A stretch of DNA of 64,000 nucleotides. Origin: Terriglobia bacterium. Its GTDB lineage: Bacteria > Acidobacteriota > Terriglobia > Bryobacterales > Bryobacteraceae. The notes below the pieces were generated by a model. It ran no database searches, was not told the origin of the DNA, and saw only the letters and a program-made list of their open reading frames with translations. This document shows, piece by piece, positions 36,077-47,375 of the stretch. The stretch is taken from NCBI GenBank assembly GCA_021325235.1, contig JAJPHN010000025.1:372001-436000 (forward strand), given 5' to 3'. How positions within the stretch are numbered: position 1 is the stretch's first letter; every line of letters starts with the position of its first letter. The translations under genes were made by a program, and so were the position numbers.

Positions 36077-37342
36077 ATGTCGAATCGATGGATAATCCTG
36101 ACCGCCCTCGTTCTTTCCGTCTTGCGCTTGCCGGCGCAAACTACAGTCGAGCCTCAATACATCGACCAGTTCAACGCTTTGATCGCGGGCCAGCTGGTGC
36201 CTCTCGAGCGCGAGAACGCCGTTCTCGATACCAAATCTCGGCGAAACTTCGTCATCACTCCCAACACGAAGGTGTTTGAAAGCATCTCCGGCAAGGCATC
36301 GCCCGTACGTCTTCCGGGCAATGCGCATTTCATCGTCAAGATGTCGACCGGCGGACGCGACCCGCAAACGCTGATTCACCTGAAAAAGCTGGTCGTCGGC
36401 AAGAATACGCGCCAGATTCCGATCGTCACCTACAAAGTCAGTCTGATCCCGGGCGGGGGCGTCAAACACGATCGCCCTAACGACGAAAGCGTTCCCGTGA
36501 ACATCTCGAAGTACGGGCAGGAATCGTTAGAAATCACGTCCCGCAATCCGCTAGAGCCAGGCGAGTACGCTTTCCTGGAGGGGCACGACGCGCAGTGTTT
36601 TGGAGTGGACGCCGGGACTGGCCCCACTGCACAGCCTTCTCCGCAAGTAACTCCCGCGCCGAGCCCGTCCATGCAGTCTGCAACCGCGGCTCCCGCGCCA
36701 GTTGCCGTTTCGGCTCCGTCGCAAACGCCGAGAACGCCGGCGCATCCCCCGTCAACGCTGGTCGATTTGCCACCCGCAGCACCGGGCTATCCGGCTCTGC
36801 ATGCCTCGCAACCCGCGGCCGAGGGCTGCTGGTGGGTTCCATTCCTGGCCGATAAGTTCTCGCTCGAGATGCTGGTTCAAAACTGCGAGCCGGGCAAATG
36901 GCCGGGTGGATCCGCGGCGCGTTTCGTGGTCAGCGAGCACGGAATTGGCGTTCTGTTAGATACCAGCAACGAACCCACGGAGTTGTTCACGGTGCATACC
37001 AAACCCGCGGCGCAATCGATGACGGCAGCGATTCAACAACAGTTCATCAGCAAGTTGGCGGGTGCGTCTGCCCGCGCAAATTGCAAACCGGCCAAAGAGG
37101 GAGAAGGCGCCAGCACAGAGACCTATACGGTGATTTACAAAGGGCCCGCAAGCAAAACGAATCAGGCGGATGAAGGTCTTGCCGATCCGTTATGCCCCGG
37201 AGTGGCGTCGGACGATGTTGTGTCGCGTTACTTCCTCTATCTACCGCAAGATTCGAAGACAAAGTTCCTGTTTTTTGAGATTCAGGAACCATTCCCGTTC
37301 GACCAAGCTTCGATCCGATTTGGTCCGGAAACGGCGCGTTGA
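36077..37342 (+). CDS. secreted protein of unknown function
   Basis: This 421-residue protein has a signal peptide (MSNRWIILTALVLSVLRLPAQ). An N-terminal domain spans about 25-180. A Pro/Ala/Ser-rich linker (about 190-255) joins it to a C-terminal domain containing four Cys residues (EGCWWVPF, QNCEPGKW, RANCKPA, DPLCPGV) that could form disulphides outside the cytoplasm. I recognise no family. AGGGAGGGAAAG upstream of ATG 36077 is a good ribosome-binding site. It sits in a probable two-gene operon with the membrane protein upstream. Confidence 0.72.
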   Translation: MSNRWIILTALVLSVLRLPAQTTVEPQYIDQFNALIAGQLVPLERENAVLDTKSRRNFVITPNTKVFESISGKASPVRLPGNAHFIVKMSTGGRDPQTLIHLKKLVVGKNTRQIPIVTYKVSLIPGGGVKHDRPNDESVPVNISKYGQESLEITSRNPLEPGEYAFLEGHDAQCFGVDAGTGPTAQPSPQVTPAPSPSMQSATAAPAPVAVSAPSQTPRTPAHPPSTLVDLPPAAPGYPALHASQPAAEGCWWVPFLADKFSLEMLVQNCEPGKWPGGSAARFVVSEHGIGVLLDTSNEPTELFTVHTKPAAQSMTAAIQQQFISKLAGASARANCKPAKEGEGASTETYTVIYKGPASKTNQADEGLADPLCPGVASDDVVSRYFLYLPQDSKTKFLFFEIQEPFPFDQASIRFGPETAR

Positions 37343-37398
37343 AGCGAAACCGGAGATGCCCGTCTCGACCGGGAAATCGGGCGGGCATCTCTTCGCTT
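37342..37398 (+). terminator. long hairpin after the secreted-protein gene
   Basis: A nested inverted repeat starts at the stop codon. AAGCGAA (37342-37348) pairs with TTCGCTT (37392-37398), and inside it GAGATGCCCG (37353-37362) pairs with CGGGCATCTC (37382-37391). The end is TTCGCTTGT, not a pure U tract. Its position after a stop codon and 52 bases before the next ATG fits a terminator. Confidence 0.5.
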
Positions 37399-37449
37399 GT
37401 ACGGCAGCGGCCGCGCGCTTGCAGGCTGACGTCGTACACTTGTTTCGCG

Positions 37450-38505
37450 ATGAACTTCCTGCTGATCGGCGCGACTGGTTTCATCGGCAAGCACGTTACT
37501 GCTCAACTCCTCGGACTAGGCGCGTCGGTGACGGTTTTTCACCGCGGTCCAACGAAGCTGCCGGTCGGGGCAGAAGAAATCTTGGGAGACCATAAGGAAC
37601 TCGCGCGCCACCGGGACGCGCTGCGGGCGCGGAAACCGGACGCCGTAATCGACTTTATCCTGAGCAACGAACGACAGGCGAGTGAACTTGTGGACATTTT
37701 CAGCGGCCATGCCGGCCGGATCGTCGGGGTCAGCAGCGCCGACGTGTATCGGGCCTGCGGCATTGCACATGGGTTTGAGTCCGGTCCGTTACAAGCTCTG
37801 CCGCTGACGGAAGATTCCGCATTGCGAACCACGCGAAACGTTTATGGAGCCGACGATCTCGCCCGCTTGCGCACTATTTTTTCCTGGCTGGGAGAGGAAT
37901 ACGACAAGATTCCGGTGGAACAGGTCATCATGGCGGCCGATGCCATGCCGGGTACGGTGCTGCGGCTGCCCATGGTGTACGGTCCGTGCGATCCGTTGCA
38001 CCGCCTTTTCCCATACTTGAAGCGTATGGACGACCAGCGCCCCGCCATTCTGCTGCAGGCCGATGCCGCATCGTGGCGCGGACCGCGCGGATATGTGGAG
38101 AATGTTGCGGCTGCGATTACTCTGGCCGCGGCATCGCATGAGGCGGCAGGAAAGATCTACAACATCGCTGAGCAGGATTGTCTTTCCGAAGCGGACTGGA
38201 TCCGCGCCATCGCGGCCGTGGCAGAGTGGACCGGTGAGATCGTCGCCATGCCCGCGGCCCGGCTGCCTGCTCACTTGCAGGTGCCGTACCGGACTGAGCA
38301 GCACTGGGTCGTGAGCAGTGAACGGATCCGTCGCGAGCTGGCTTTCCGCGAACCAGTGGATTTCAACACCGGACTGGCAAACACCATTGCGTGGGAGCGT
38401 GAGAACCCGCCTCCGTTTGCTCCTGCCGCTTTTAATTACGAGGCGGAGGATGCGGCGCTTGCAGCTTACCTCGCCGAAGGGGAGCGCGAAAGCGCCGAGC
38501 AATGA
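37450..38505 (+). CDS. NAD-dependent epimerase/dehydratase-like protein
   Basis: This 351-residue protein has a Rossmann fold: the GATGFIG glycine motif at residues 7-13 is followed by a basic residue (HRG), suggesting NADP or NAD use. SSADVYRA stands where the catalytic Ser/Tyr region is expected, and LRLPMVYGPCDP is typical of extended SDRs that act on nucleotide sugars. The YxxxK motif is not clear (NVYGADDLARL has Lys replaced), so catalysis may be altered. The start ATG 37450 directly precedes the Rossmann motif. The substrate is unknown. Confidence 0.8.
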   Translation: MNFLLIGATGFIGKHVTAQLLGLGASVTVFHRGPTKLPVGAEEILGDHKELARHRDALRARKPDAVIDFILSNERQASELVDIFSGHAGRIVGVSSADVYRACGIAHGFESGPLQALPLTEDSALRTTRNVYGADDLARLRTIFSWLGEEYDKIPVEQVIMAADAMPGTVLRLPMVYGPCDPLHRLFPYLKRMDDQRPAILLQADAASWRGPRGYVENVAAAITLAAASHEAAGKIYNIAEQDCLSEADWIRAIAAVAEWTGEIVAMPAARLPAHLQVPYRTEQHWVVSSERIRRELAFREPVDFNTGLANTIAWERENPPPFAPAAFNYEAEDAALAAYLAEGERESAEQ

Positions 38506-38555
38506 GCCCGCGAAGTTCCGCGCATCCTCACGGGCTACCCTAACGTTAATTCACT

Positions 38556-39680
38556 GTGCGCGCGATCTGGCTGATCTTTCTCCCCGCTCTCGTCTATCAA
38601 CTGCTCGCCATCGCCGCTGCACTGAATCATCTGCGCCGCCGCTACACGGCTCCTCGACGACCTCAATCGTTCGCACCGCCCGTGTCGATCTTGAAACCTC
38701 TGCGCGGGCTCGACCCGAATACCTACGACGCCTTCGTTTCGCAAGCCGCCCAGCAGTATCCGGAGTTCGAACTGCTGTTCGGTGTGGCGGACCAGAGCGA
38801 TCCGGCGGTTACCGAGGTGAGCCGGCTCGAGCAGCAGTTTCCAGCGGTGCGCATCCGTCTGATCGCGGGCTCCGAAGCGCTCGCCAACGGTAAGGTCGGC
38901 GTGCTCGCCAGGCTGGCACAGTATGCGCAGAATCCGGTCTGGGTGGTCAACGACAGCGACATTCGCGTCAACGAGCGCTATCTCGCCGAAGTCGTGGCGC
39001 CGCTCGCAGAGGAAGACGTCGGCGTGGTCACATGTTTGTACCGGCCGCGCGCACACACGCTTCCGGCGCTTTGGGAAGCGCTCGGCATCTCCACCGATTT
39101 TATGCCGAGTACACTGGTAGCCCAGCTCATCGGGGTGCGCGAGTTCGGCCTCGGTTCCACTCTGGCATTTCGCGCACAGGATCTTGCGCAAGCCGGCGGA
39201 TTTGCCGCTATCGGCGACTATCTGGCCGACGACTATCAGCTCGCCAAACGCATCACGCAAAACGGTAAGCGCGCGCTGCTCTCAACCTACACAGTGGAGA
39301 CTTCGCTGGGCGATAAGACGTGGAGCGGTTCGTGGCAGCACCAGCTTCGCTGGGCGCGCACCATTCGCGCGTCAAAAGGCGGCGGACATGCCGGCCTGCC
39401 CTTCACGCAGACCAGCGTGTGGATCGTGCTCGCGCTTGCCATAGGCGCAAAAAGTGCAGCAATCGCACTTCTTATAGTGCGGCTCCTCGCGGCTTTTCTG
39501 GGCGGCTGCCTGGTGCTCGAAAATCCGCTGATGGCCGCTCTCTTCTGGCTCGCTCCGCTGTGGGATCTGTACGCTTTTTGCATCTGGCTGACGTCCTACG
39601 GAGGGCGTGAAGTGCGCTGGCGCGACCGCAGTTTGCAGATTGCACGCGATGGCCGAATCGTGCGCAACACAGGTTCGTGA
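38556..39680 (+). CDS. ceramide-glucosyltransferase-like (HpnI-type) glycosyltransferase
   Basis: This 374-residue membrane-bound GT2/GT21-type enzyme has an N-terminal TM helix (3-24) followed by the donor-binding domain PPVSILKPLRGLDPN. The metal-binding motif is NDSDIRVN, the acceptor-site aspartates are in DYLADDYQLAKR, and the processive-type motif is QHQLRWART. Two or three C-terminal TM helices follow. The sequence resembles HpnI, which adds a GlcNAc to bacteriohopanetetrol, and also eukaryotic ceramide glucosyltransferase. No hpnJ/hpnK or other hopanoid gene is present here, so the acceptor lipid is uncertain. It starts at GTG. Confidence 0.82.
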   Translation: MRAIWLIFLPALVYQLLAIAAALNHLRRRYTAPRRPQSFAPPVSILKPLRGLDPNTYDAFVSQAAQQYPEFELLFGVADQSDPAVTEVSRLEQQFPAVRIRLIAGSEALANGKVGVLARLAQYAQNPVWVVNDSDIRVNERYLAEVVAPLAEEDVGVVTCLYRPRAHTLPALWEALGISTDFMPSTLVAQLIGVREFGLGSTLAFRAQDLAQAGGFAAIGDYLADDYQLAKRITQNGKRALLSTYTVETSLGDKTWSGSWQHQLRWARTIRASKGGGHAGLPFTQTSVWIVLALAIGAKSAAIALLIVRLLAAFLGGCLVLENPLMAALFWLAPLWDLYAFCIWLTSYGGREVRWRDRSLQIARDGRIVRNTGS

Positions 39681-39758
39681 CAGCCGGTTGCAGATAATGT
39701 AGAGTGGCCGCGCAAATTGGAGCGAGCCGAATTTCAGACGAGGAGTTCAGGAAGAGAA

Positions 39759-40277
39759 ATGAAGGTCTTAGGCGTACTGCTGCTTGCTTTGGCGGCGCCG
39801 TTTGCAAACGTCATGGAAGCGCAGGCCATCGCGCCTGCAAAGGTCGGAATCGTGAATGCGCAGAAAGCGGTGGCAGATACTCAGGAGATCAAAAAGGCGC
39901 AGGCCACGCTCGAGGCCAAATACCGCCCCCGCCAGCAGGCCATCGCACAATTGCAGAACGATCTGCAAAGCATTCAGCAGCAGCTCACCGCGCCCAACCT
40001 CACGCCGGATCGCGAAGCGCAGCTGCGCCAGACCGGAGCGGACAAGCAGAAGCAACTGCAGCGCGCCAACGAAGATCTGCAGAGCGATGTCAACGCCGAG
40101 CGCCAGGACATTTTGGGGCGTGCCGGGCGGCAGATGAGCGAAATCATCCGAAAACTGGCCGAACAACGCGGGCTCGATGTGATCGTCGACGTCACCAACA
40201 CGCTCTACTACAAGCCGGCGCTTGATCTGACTGCCGAAGCAACCGCGGATTACGACAAAGCCTATCCGGCAAAATAA
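39759..40277 (+). CDS. OmpH/Skp-family periplasmic chaperone
   Basis: This 172-residue protein has a signal peptide (MKVLGVLLLALAAPFANVMEAQA) and then the Skp/OmpH core: a short strand KVGIVNAQKAVADTQE, a long Gln/Ala-rich coiled coil forming the tentacles (about 40-125), and the closing strand DVIVDVTNTLYY. Skp escorts unfolded outer-membrane proteins across the periplasm. ATG 39759 was chosen because AGGAAGAG precedes it and the signal peptide begins there. The neighbours downstream are not bam or lpx genes, unlike the classical context. Confidence 0.82.
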   Translation: MKVLGVLLLALAAPFANVMEAQAIAPAKVGIVNAQKAVADTQEIKKAQATLEAKYRPRQQAIAQLQNDLQSIQQQLTAPNLTPDREAQLRQTGADKQKQLQRANEDLQSDVNAERQDILGRAGRQMSEIIRKLAEQRGLDVIVDVTNTLYYKPALDLTAEATADYDKAYPAK

Positions 40278-40289
40278 GGGTGCGCGGGC

Positions 40290-40775
40290 ATGAGCACTTA
40301 TCTGCAGACGTACGGCGAAGGCGACGAGCGGCGCGGGCGCATTATCCGTATCCTCGTGCTCAGCGCGATCGCGCTCCTGATCGTGGCCTGGATCTTGTAC
40401 CTGATCCTGCACAACTACTCCGAAAAGAAGACGGTGCAGCATTTCCTCGATCAGGTGAACGCGCGCCAATACCAGCAGGCCTATGCCGACTTCGGCTGCA
40501 CCGACAAAACGCCCTGTCCCAACTACGATTACCAGCGCTTCCTGCGCGACTGGGCTCCGCAGAAACCAATCACTTCACCTTGGCGCATCGTTTCGCTCGA
40601 TGGCTGCAAGCAGTTCGTGACGATCAACGTGCAGGCGGGCGGTACAGAGCTCGAATCGCTCGCCGTGGAGCGCGGCACGCACACGGTCATGTACGCGCCC
40701 TCCGCCGAGTGCCAGGAGCCGAAGTGGCACTGGAAACAATTCTTCCAGCGCCTCTTCGGCGGCAAGCAGTCCTGA
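40290..40775 (+). CDS. membrane-anchored hypothetical protein
   Basis: This 161-residue protein has a short charged N-terminus, one TM helix (about 20-42; IRILVLSAIALLIVAWILYL) and an extracytoplasmic domain that begins FLDQVNARQYQQAYADFGC. That opening resembles small NTF2-like/DUF4878-type domains. Four Cys residues (FGCTDKTPC, LDGCKQF, SAECQEP) may form disulphides. It follows the Skp-like gene by 12 bases and is probably in the same transcript. The function is unknown. Confidence 0.68.
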   Translation: MSTYLQTYGEGDERRGRIIRILVLSAIALLIVAWILYLILHNYSEKKTVQHFLDQVNARQYQQAYADFGCTDKTPCPNYDYQRFLRDWAPQKPITSPWRIVSLDGCKQFVTINVQAGGTELESLAVERGTHTVMYAPSAECQEPKWHWKQFFQRLFGGKQS

Positions 40776-40781
40776 AGCGGC

Positions 40782-42332
40782 TCAGAGCGAGTTCAGGAAG
40801 TTGACCAGATCCTGTTTATCCTGCGCGCTCAGGCCGATGCTGAAGCGAGTGTTGTAAAAGTCCACAAGCTGATTGAGCGTCGCCGCATTGCCACCGTGGA
40901 AATACGGCGCGCGTGCGGCCAGGCCGTTCAGACGCGGAACTTTGAACTTACCGAGGTCCGCGCATTTGCCGCTGATCAGACCCATGCCGGGATCGGTTGT
41001 CTGATACTCGTCGTAAGTCGTGCCGTTGATGGTGACCGGGTTGCTATAAAACGGAATCGATCCCACCGGGCAATCGAACGCAAACAGCGGCTGATCCTTG
41101 CTGGGAGGCAGTGCGGTTGCCGTCATCTGATTGCCGGATTTGTCAGCCGCGCTATTGTCGCCAATGCCGAGATGGCGTCCACCCGAAACGGCATCCGATC
41201 CGACGTCGAGATTGTTGTGGCAGGTCGAGCAGGTTGCCAACGGAAACGGATTGCCGGCGACGTCGTTGAATCCCGCCACTCCCTTCATCGTGAAGGTGCG
41301 CGTGGTAAAGATTTTCTGCCCGCGATTGATGGAGGCCTGAGCGGCGTTGTTGGTCGGCAGAGTCCAGGCATCGAATTGGTGAAAAGCCAGCGGGACGACC
41401 GGGTCGGGCACGTTCGAAACGCCAACCGTCGCCAGCGTCTTCGGTCCGCCGAGGCCGCCCGATCCCGAAAGGCTTCCGGCGTTGTTGTCGAAGCTCTGCG
41501 AGGTGAACAGGCCGGTTTCAAACGTAACTCCCTGGTTTACCTGTGCGGCAGTCGGCGCAGTGGAGGCTTGTGCATGTCCGAGCGTCGCGTCGGTAAACTG
41601 GCTCTGCAGGCTGGGTTCGCGGCCATCCCACATAATGGCGCCTTCGGGCGAAAGCGGCGGTCCCGCCTGAGCGTTTCTCGTTAGATTCGTACTGTTCATA
41701 ACTCGCCGGTACATGGAAATAATTCCCGTTGGCAAGCCGTATTTACTGCTTGATTCGCAACCATACGGATCGGCTAAGATACGAACCTGAAATTCAGCTC
41801 CGGAAGGTACCGGAAGAAAGATTCGGATGTTACCTTTCGTGAGTAACTGGCTCGAAGCTGCACTCTTCTGAGCTAGTGTTTGGGCGGCTGCGCCTGTATC
41901 CGGACAATTGGCTCCATCAACAGGCGCAAACAGAGGGTCTGTTCCGTTGGTCTGATTGAAAATGGCTTGTGCGGCGCTCGCACTCAAAGCCCAACCGCTC
42001 TGCGGCTGATGACAGGTGAAACAGGTACGTCCGTTGGTGCCGAGTGGTGTGAAAAATGCATTTCCGGCCGTCGTGGTCGCCCCGTTCGGCTGGTAGGTTG
42101 CTACGCGTCCCGTGGCATCGCTGCTCTCAGCGTATTGCGGAATCGAAGCTGGTGTTTGGCCCGGCTGCGTACTGGAGGGAGCCGGTGCATTGCGTGATTG
42201 GGTCCAGACCGGCGGAAACCACACAGGTAAACCGGGCACTCCGATCTGCGCGCGAGTAAGTTGCGCAAGAAATACAGCACCGCCGAGCAGCATCAGTGCT
42301 GAAACACAACGGCTCAGCCGCTTCAACGTCAT
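40782..42332 (-). CDS. di-haem cytochrome c peroxidase-like protein
   Basis: This 516-residue exported protein has a signal peptide (MTLKRLSRCVSALMLLGGAV) and two c-type haem sites, CFTCH (104-108) and CSTCH (368-372). The C-terminus has the MauG/CcpA pattern FKVPRLNGLAARAPYFHGGNAATLNQLVDFYNTRF. It probably reduces peroxide or performs an oxidative modification in the periplasm. Relative to classical CcpA it is long, with an extra segment of about 250 residues between the haems. It is convergent with the membrane-anchored hypothetical gene and divergent from the amidohydrolase across a region containing a large palindrome. Confidence 0.85.
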   Translation of the reverse strand: MTLKRLSRCVSALMLLGGAVFLAQLTRAQIGVPGLPVWFPPVWTQSRNAPAPSSTQPGQTPASIPQYAESSDATGRVATYQPNGATTTAGNAFFTPLGTNGRTCFTCHQPQSGWALSASAAQAIFNQTNGTDPLFAPVDGANCPDTGAAAQTLAQKSAASSQLLTKGNIRIFLPVPSGAEFQVRILADPYGCESSSKYGLPTGIISMYRRVMNSTNLTRNAQAGPPLSPEGAIMWDGREPSLQSQFTDATLGHAQASTAPTAAQVNQGVTFETGLFTSQSFDNNAGSLSGSGGLGGPKTLATVGVSNVPDPVVPLAFHQFDAWTLPTNNAAQASINRGQKIFTTRTFTMKGVAGFNDVAGNPFPLATCSTCHNNLDVGSDAVSGGRHLGIGDNSAADKSGNQMTATALPPSKDQPLFAFDCPVGSIPFYSNPVTINGTTYDEYQTTDPGMGLISGKCADLGKFKVPRLNGLAARAPYFHGGNAATLNQLVDFYNTRFSIGLSAQDKQDLVNFLNSL

Positions 42333-42433
42333 AACAGACTCCTTGTGTTACGTCACTCCGTCATTCGCAACGGGAGCTGACCTACTCAAAAGAGCTTAGT
42401 GTGCGTGCGTGGATACGGTTCTATAAGTACCTC

Positions 42434-42465
42434 GAGTAACAATGGCAACAAGTTGTCAGTTACTC
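42434..42465. promoter_or_regulatory. 32-base inverted repeat between divergent genes
   Basis: GAGTAAC (42434-42440) is the exact inverse of GTTACTC (42459-42465). Inside it TGGCAAC (42443-42449) is the inverse of GTTGTCA (42452-42458) with a single mismatch. The centre is AA and two extra A bases lie on the left arm. It lies about 100 bases from one start codon and 52 from the other. It could be an operator for both genes or, as RNA, a strong hairpin; no T tract follows. Confidence 0.5.
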
Positions 42466-42517
42466 GCTTCGGAGTCTTTACCTGTTGTGTTAGAGTCGCA
42501 AACCGGAGGACATGTCG

Positions 42518-43921
42518 ATGTTAGTCCGTGTGGGAGTCGTTTTGATCGCAGGGGCCTTGACGCTGGCAGCACAGGATCCGTCGGTCGCATTTCGCGATCC
42601 GGTGATTGCACTCGAGCATGTGCGGGTGATCGACGGAACCGGCGCAACGGGACGAGCGGATGAAACCCTCGTGATCGATCACGGAAAGATCAGCGCGCTT
42701 GGCCCGGCCTCTTCGGTGGCTGTTCCGCCATCGGCGCGAGTGCTCGATCTGAAGGGTTACACAATCTATCCCGGCCTGGTGGGAATGCACGAGCATCTCT
42801 TCTACCCGGCTCCCGACAACGGAGGTCTGCCCGTCTATAACGAAATTCCATTCACTGCGCCGAGACTCTATCTCGCTTCGGGCGTCACCACCATGCGCAC
42901 AGCCGGTTCCATGGAGCCGTATGCCGATATCAATCTGAAACAACTCATCGACAAAGGCGTCGCCGGTCCCGAGATCGATGCGACTGCTCCTTATATTCAG
43001 GGACCAGGCGGATTTTCGTTTCAGATGCCCGTGATTCATTCAGCCGATGAGGCGCGGCGCTTCGTTGACTACTGGGCTTCCGCGGGAGCAACCTCCTTCA
43101 AGGCATACATGAATCTATCGCATGACGCGCTGGCAGCAGCAATTGAAGAAGCGCATCGGCACAAGCTGAAAATTACAGGTCACCTATGCGCAGTCGGCTT
43201 CACCGAAGCGGCCGAGCTGGGGATTGACGACCTGGAGCACGGGTTGCTGGTCGATAGCGAATTCACGCCCGGCAAGCAGCAGGATGCCTGCCCCAACCAG
43301 AAGCAGTCGATGGATGCGGTTCGAAAGCTGGATGTGAACGGGCCGGAATTGCAGAAGCTCATTCATACACTTGTCGAACATAAAGTTGCCGTAACCTCCA
43401 CCCTCTCGGTCTTCGAAGCGTTCATCCCGGGACGTCCACCGCTGACTCAACGAATGCTTGAAGTACTCGCACCGCAAGCGGCCACGAATTACCTTGCGTC
43501 GAAAGAGCAAACCTCCGCGCGAGGAAGCGATTTCGCGCCCCTGCTCAAGAAAGAGATGGAGTTTGAGCGAGCGTTCGTGGCAGCCGGAGGTCTGCTGCTC
43601 GCCGGATGCGATCCCACCGGCAACGGCGGTGCGCTGCCCGGCTTCGGCGATCAGCGCAATCTCGAGTTACTTGTGGAAGCGGGTTTCACGCCCGAAGAAG
43701 CGATTCACATCTACACGCAGAACGGCGCCGAGTATCTGGGGCGCGCCGATCGGATCGGAACTCTCGCTCCGGGAAAACAGGCGGACATCGTGGTCGTGGA
43801 AGGCAATCCATCCGAGCGCATTGCCGACGTCGAAAAGGTGAAATGGGTGTTCCGCAACGGGGTGGGCTACGATTCAGCCAGGCTGATCGATTCCGTACGC
43901 GGGCTGGTCGGAATGGAATAA
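42518..43921 (+). CDS. secreted amidohydrolase-family protein
   Basis: This 467-residue protein has a signal peptide (MLVRVGVVLIAGALTLAAQ). The amidohydrolase-superfamily fold follows: VIDGTGATGRADETLVIDHGKI, then the metal site GLVGMHEHLF (HxH as H-E-H), a likely carboxylated Lys in ATSFKAYMNL, His in KITGHLCAVGF and DDLEHG, and Asp in LLAGCDPTGNG. The C-terminal composite domain ends with LAPGKQADIVVVEGNP. It belongs to the imidazolonepropionase/prolidase-like group; the substrate may be a dipeptide or lactam. ATG 42518 lies eight bases after GGAGG; ATG 42512 is too close to it. Confidence 0.88.
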   Translation: MLVRVGVVLIAGALTLAAQDPSVAFRDPVIALEHVRVIDGTGATGRADETLVIDHGKISALGPASSVAVPPSARVLDLKGYTIYPGLVGMHEHLFYPAPDNGGLPVYNEIPFTAPRLYLASGVTTMRTAGSMEPYADINLKQLIDKGVAGPEIDATAPYIQGPGGFSFQMPVIHSADEARRFVDYWASAGATSFKAYMNLSHDALAAAIEEAHRHKLKITGHLCAVGFTEAAELGIDDLEHGLLVDSEFTPGKQQDACPNQKQSMDAVRKLDVNGPELQKLIHTLVEHKVAVTSTLSVFEAFIPGRPPLTQRMLEVLAPQAATNYLASKEQTSARGSDFAPLLKKEMEFERAFVAAGGLLLAGCDPTGNGGALPGFGDQRNLELLVEAGFTPEEAIHIYTQNGAEYLGRADRIGTLAPGKQADIVVVEGNPSERIADVEKVKWVFRNGVGYDSARLIDSVRGLVGME

Positions 43922-43955
43922 GGGCGAGGCCGGAGCCTCGCCCTTGTTGTTGTTT
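43921..43955 (+). terminator. rho-independent terminator
   Basis: AGGGCGAGGC (43921-43930) and GCCTCGCCCT (43935-43944) form a perfect 10-bp stem around CGGA, followed by a T-rich TTGTTGTTGTTT. It starts in the stop codon of the amidohydrolase gene and separates it from convergent clpC. Confidence 0.88.
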
Positions 43956-43968
43956 GCTGAGGTGCTTT

Positions 43969-46444
<2,476 letters not shown>

Positions 46445-46452
<8 letters not shown>

Positions 46453-47197
46453 AAGTACCACCGCCAGGACGGGTTGCGTCCTGTACTACTCCGATCGCTT
46501 GCAATTCCATCTCCGATGGAGTGTGCAGCGACCCTTTCTTCAACTCTAAAACCCGGTCGCAACGAGCGGCGAAAGCCAGGTTATGTGTGACAAAGATCGA
46601 GGTCAGACCGTGCCGGGCATGTACATCCGCGAGCAGGTCCATAATCATCTCGCCGGTCCGGAAATCGAGATTACCGGTGGGCTCATCAGCGAGCAGAATC
46701 TGCGGTCCGGCCACCAGGGCGCGAGCGAGCGCGACGCGCTGCTGTTCGCCGCCGGAAAGTTCGCCGGAGCGATGATGCGCGCGATCGGATAGACCGACTT
46801 CGGCGAGCCGTTCGTGCGCCTGACGAACCGCCTGGGCGGCCGAAACGTCGCGGATCAGAAGCGGCATGGCGACGTTCTCGAGAGCGGTAAATTCCGGCAG
46901 CAGCGAGGGATTCTGCCAAACGAACCCCAGCTCCTGGTTGCGGAATTTTGCCAGCTCGAAATCGCCGAGGGCGGTAATGTCGCGGCCGTTCGTAAAGATC
47001 CTCCCCTTATTAGGACGGTCGAGACCGCCTAACAGATGCAACAGGGTGGATTTTCCGGCGCCGGATTCGCCGATGACGGCCAATCGTTCGCCACGGCGCA
47101 CTTCAAGCGAGAGCCCGTCGAAGACAGCGACCTGGCCGTTTCCCGAGCGGTAGATTTTGGTGAGACTTTCAGCCCGGATCGCGTCTGAAGCGCTCAT
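46445..47197 (-). CDS. LolD-like ABC transporter ATP-binding protein
   Basis: This 250-residue ABC ATPase of the LolD/MacB class has Walker A GESGAGKST, Q-loop FVWQNPSLLPEF, signature LSGGEQQRVALARAL and Walker B ILLADEPTGNLD. LolD frees lipoproteins from the inner membrane together with LolCE, while related ATPases serve MacB-type permeases. No permease is adjacent: upstream lies the repeat tract, and downstream is clpC, whose start it overlaps. Translational coupling to clpC is therefore likely, a pairing I do not recognise from other genomes. Confidence 0.87.
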
Positions 47198-47204
47198 TTT
47201 TTGA

Positions 47205-47273
47205 ATCTTCGGCTCGCTGAGAAGCGCGGGCTCGTCCTTCTTTCATCTTCGCCTCGCTGAGAAGCGCGGGCTC
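47205..47273. repeat. 29-base direct repeat, 40-base period
   Basis: The 29 bases at 47205-47233 recur at 47245-47273 with one mismatch. The shared core is CTCGCTGAGAAGCGCGGG. The first copy ends eight bases before the ATP-binding gene's start codon (minus strand), so the repeat is in that gene's 5' untranslated or promoter region. Between the copies is CTTCTTTC-like filler. The origin and role are unknown. Confidence 0.8.
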
Positions 47274-47375
47274 ATGCATCGCCAATCTTCCGCCCCGCCT
47301 TATCCTTAGCTTAAAACAAGATACGCGAATTGCCGCCATTTGGTTGAGCTGCCCGTTCGGACAGGTCGGGGGCGG

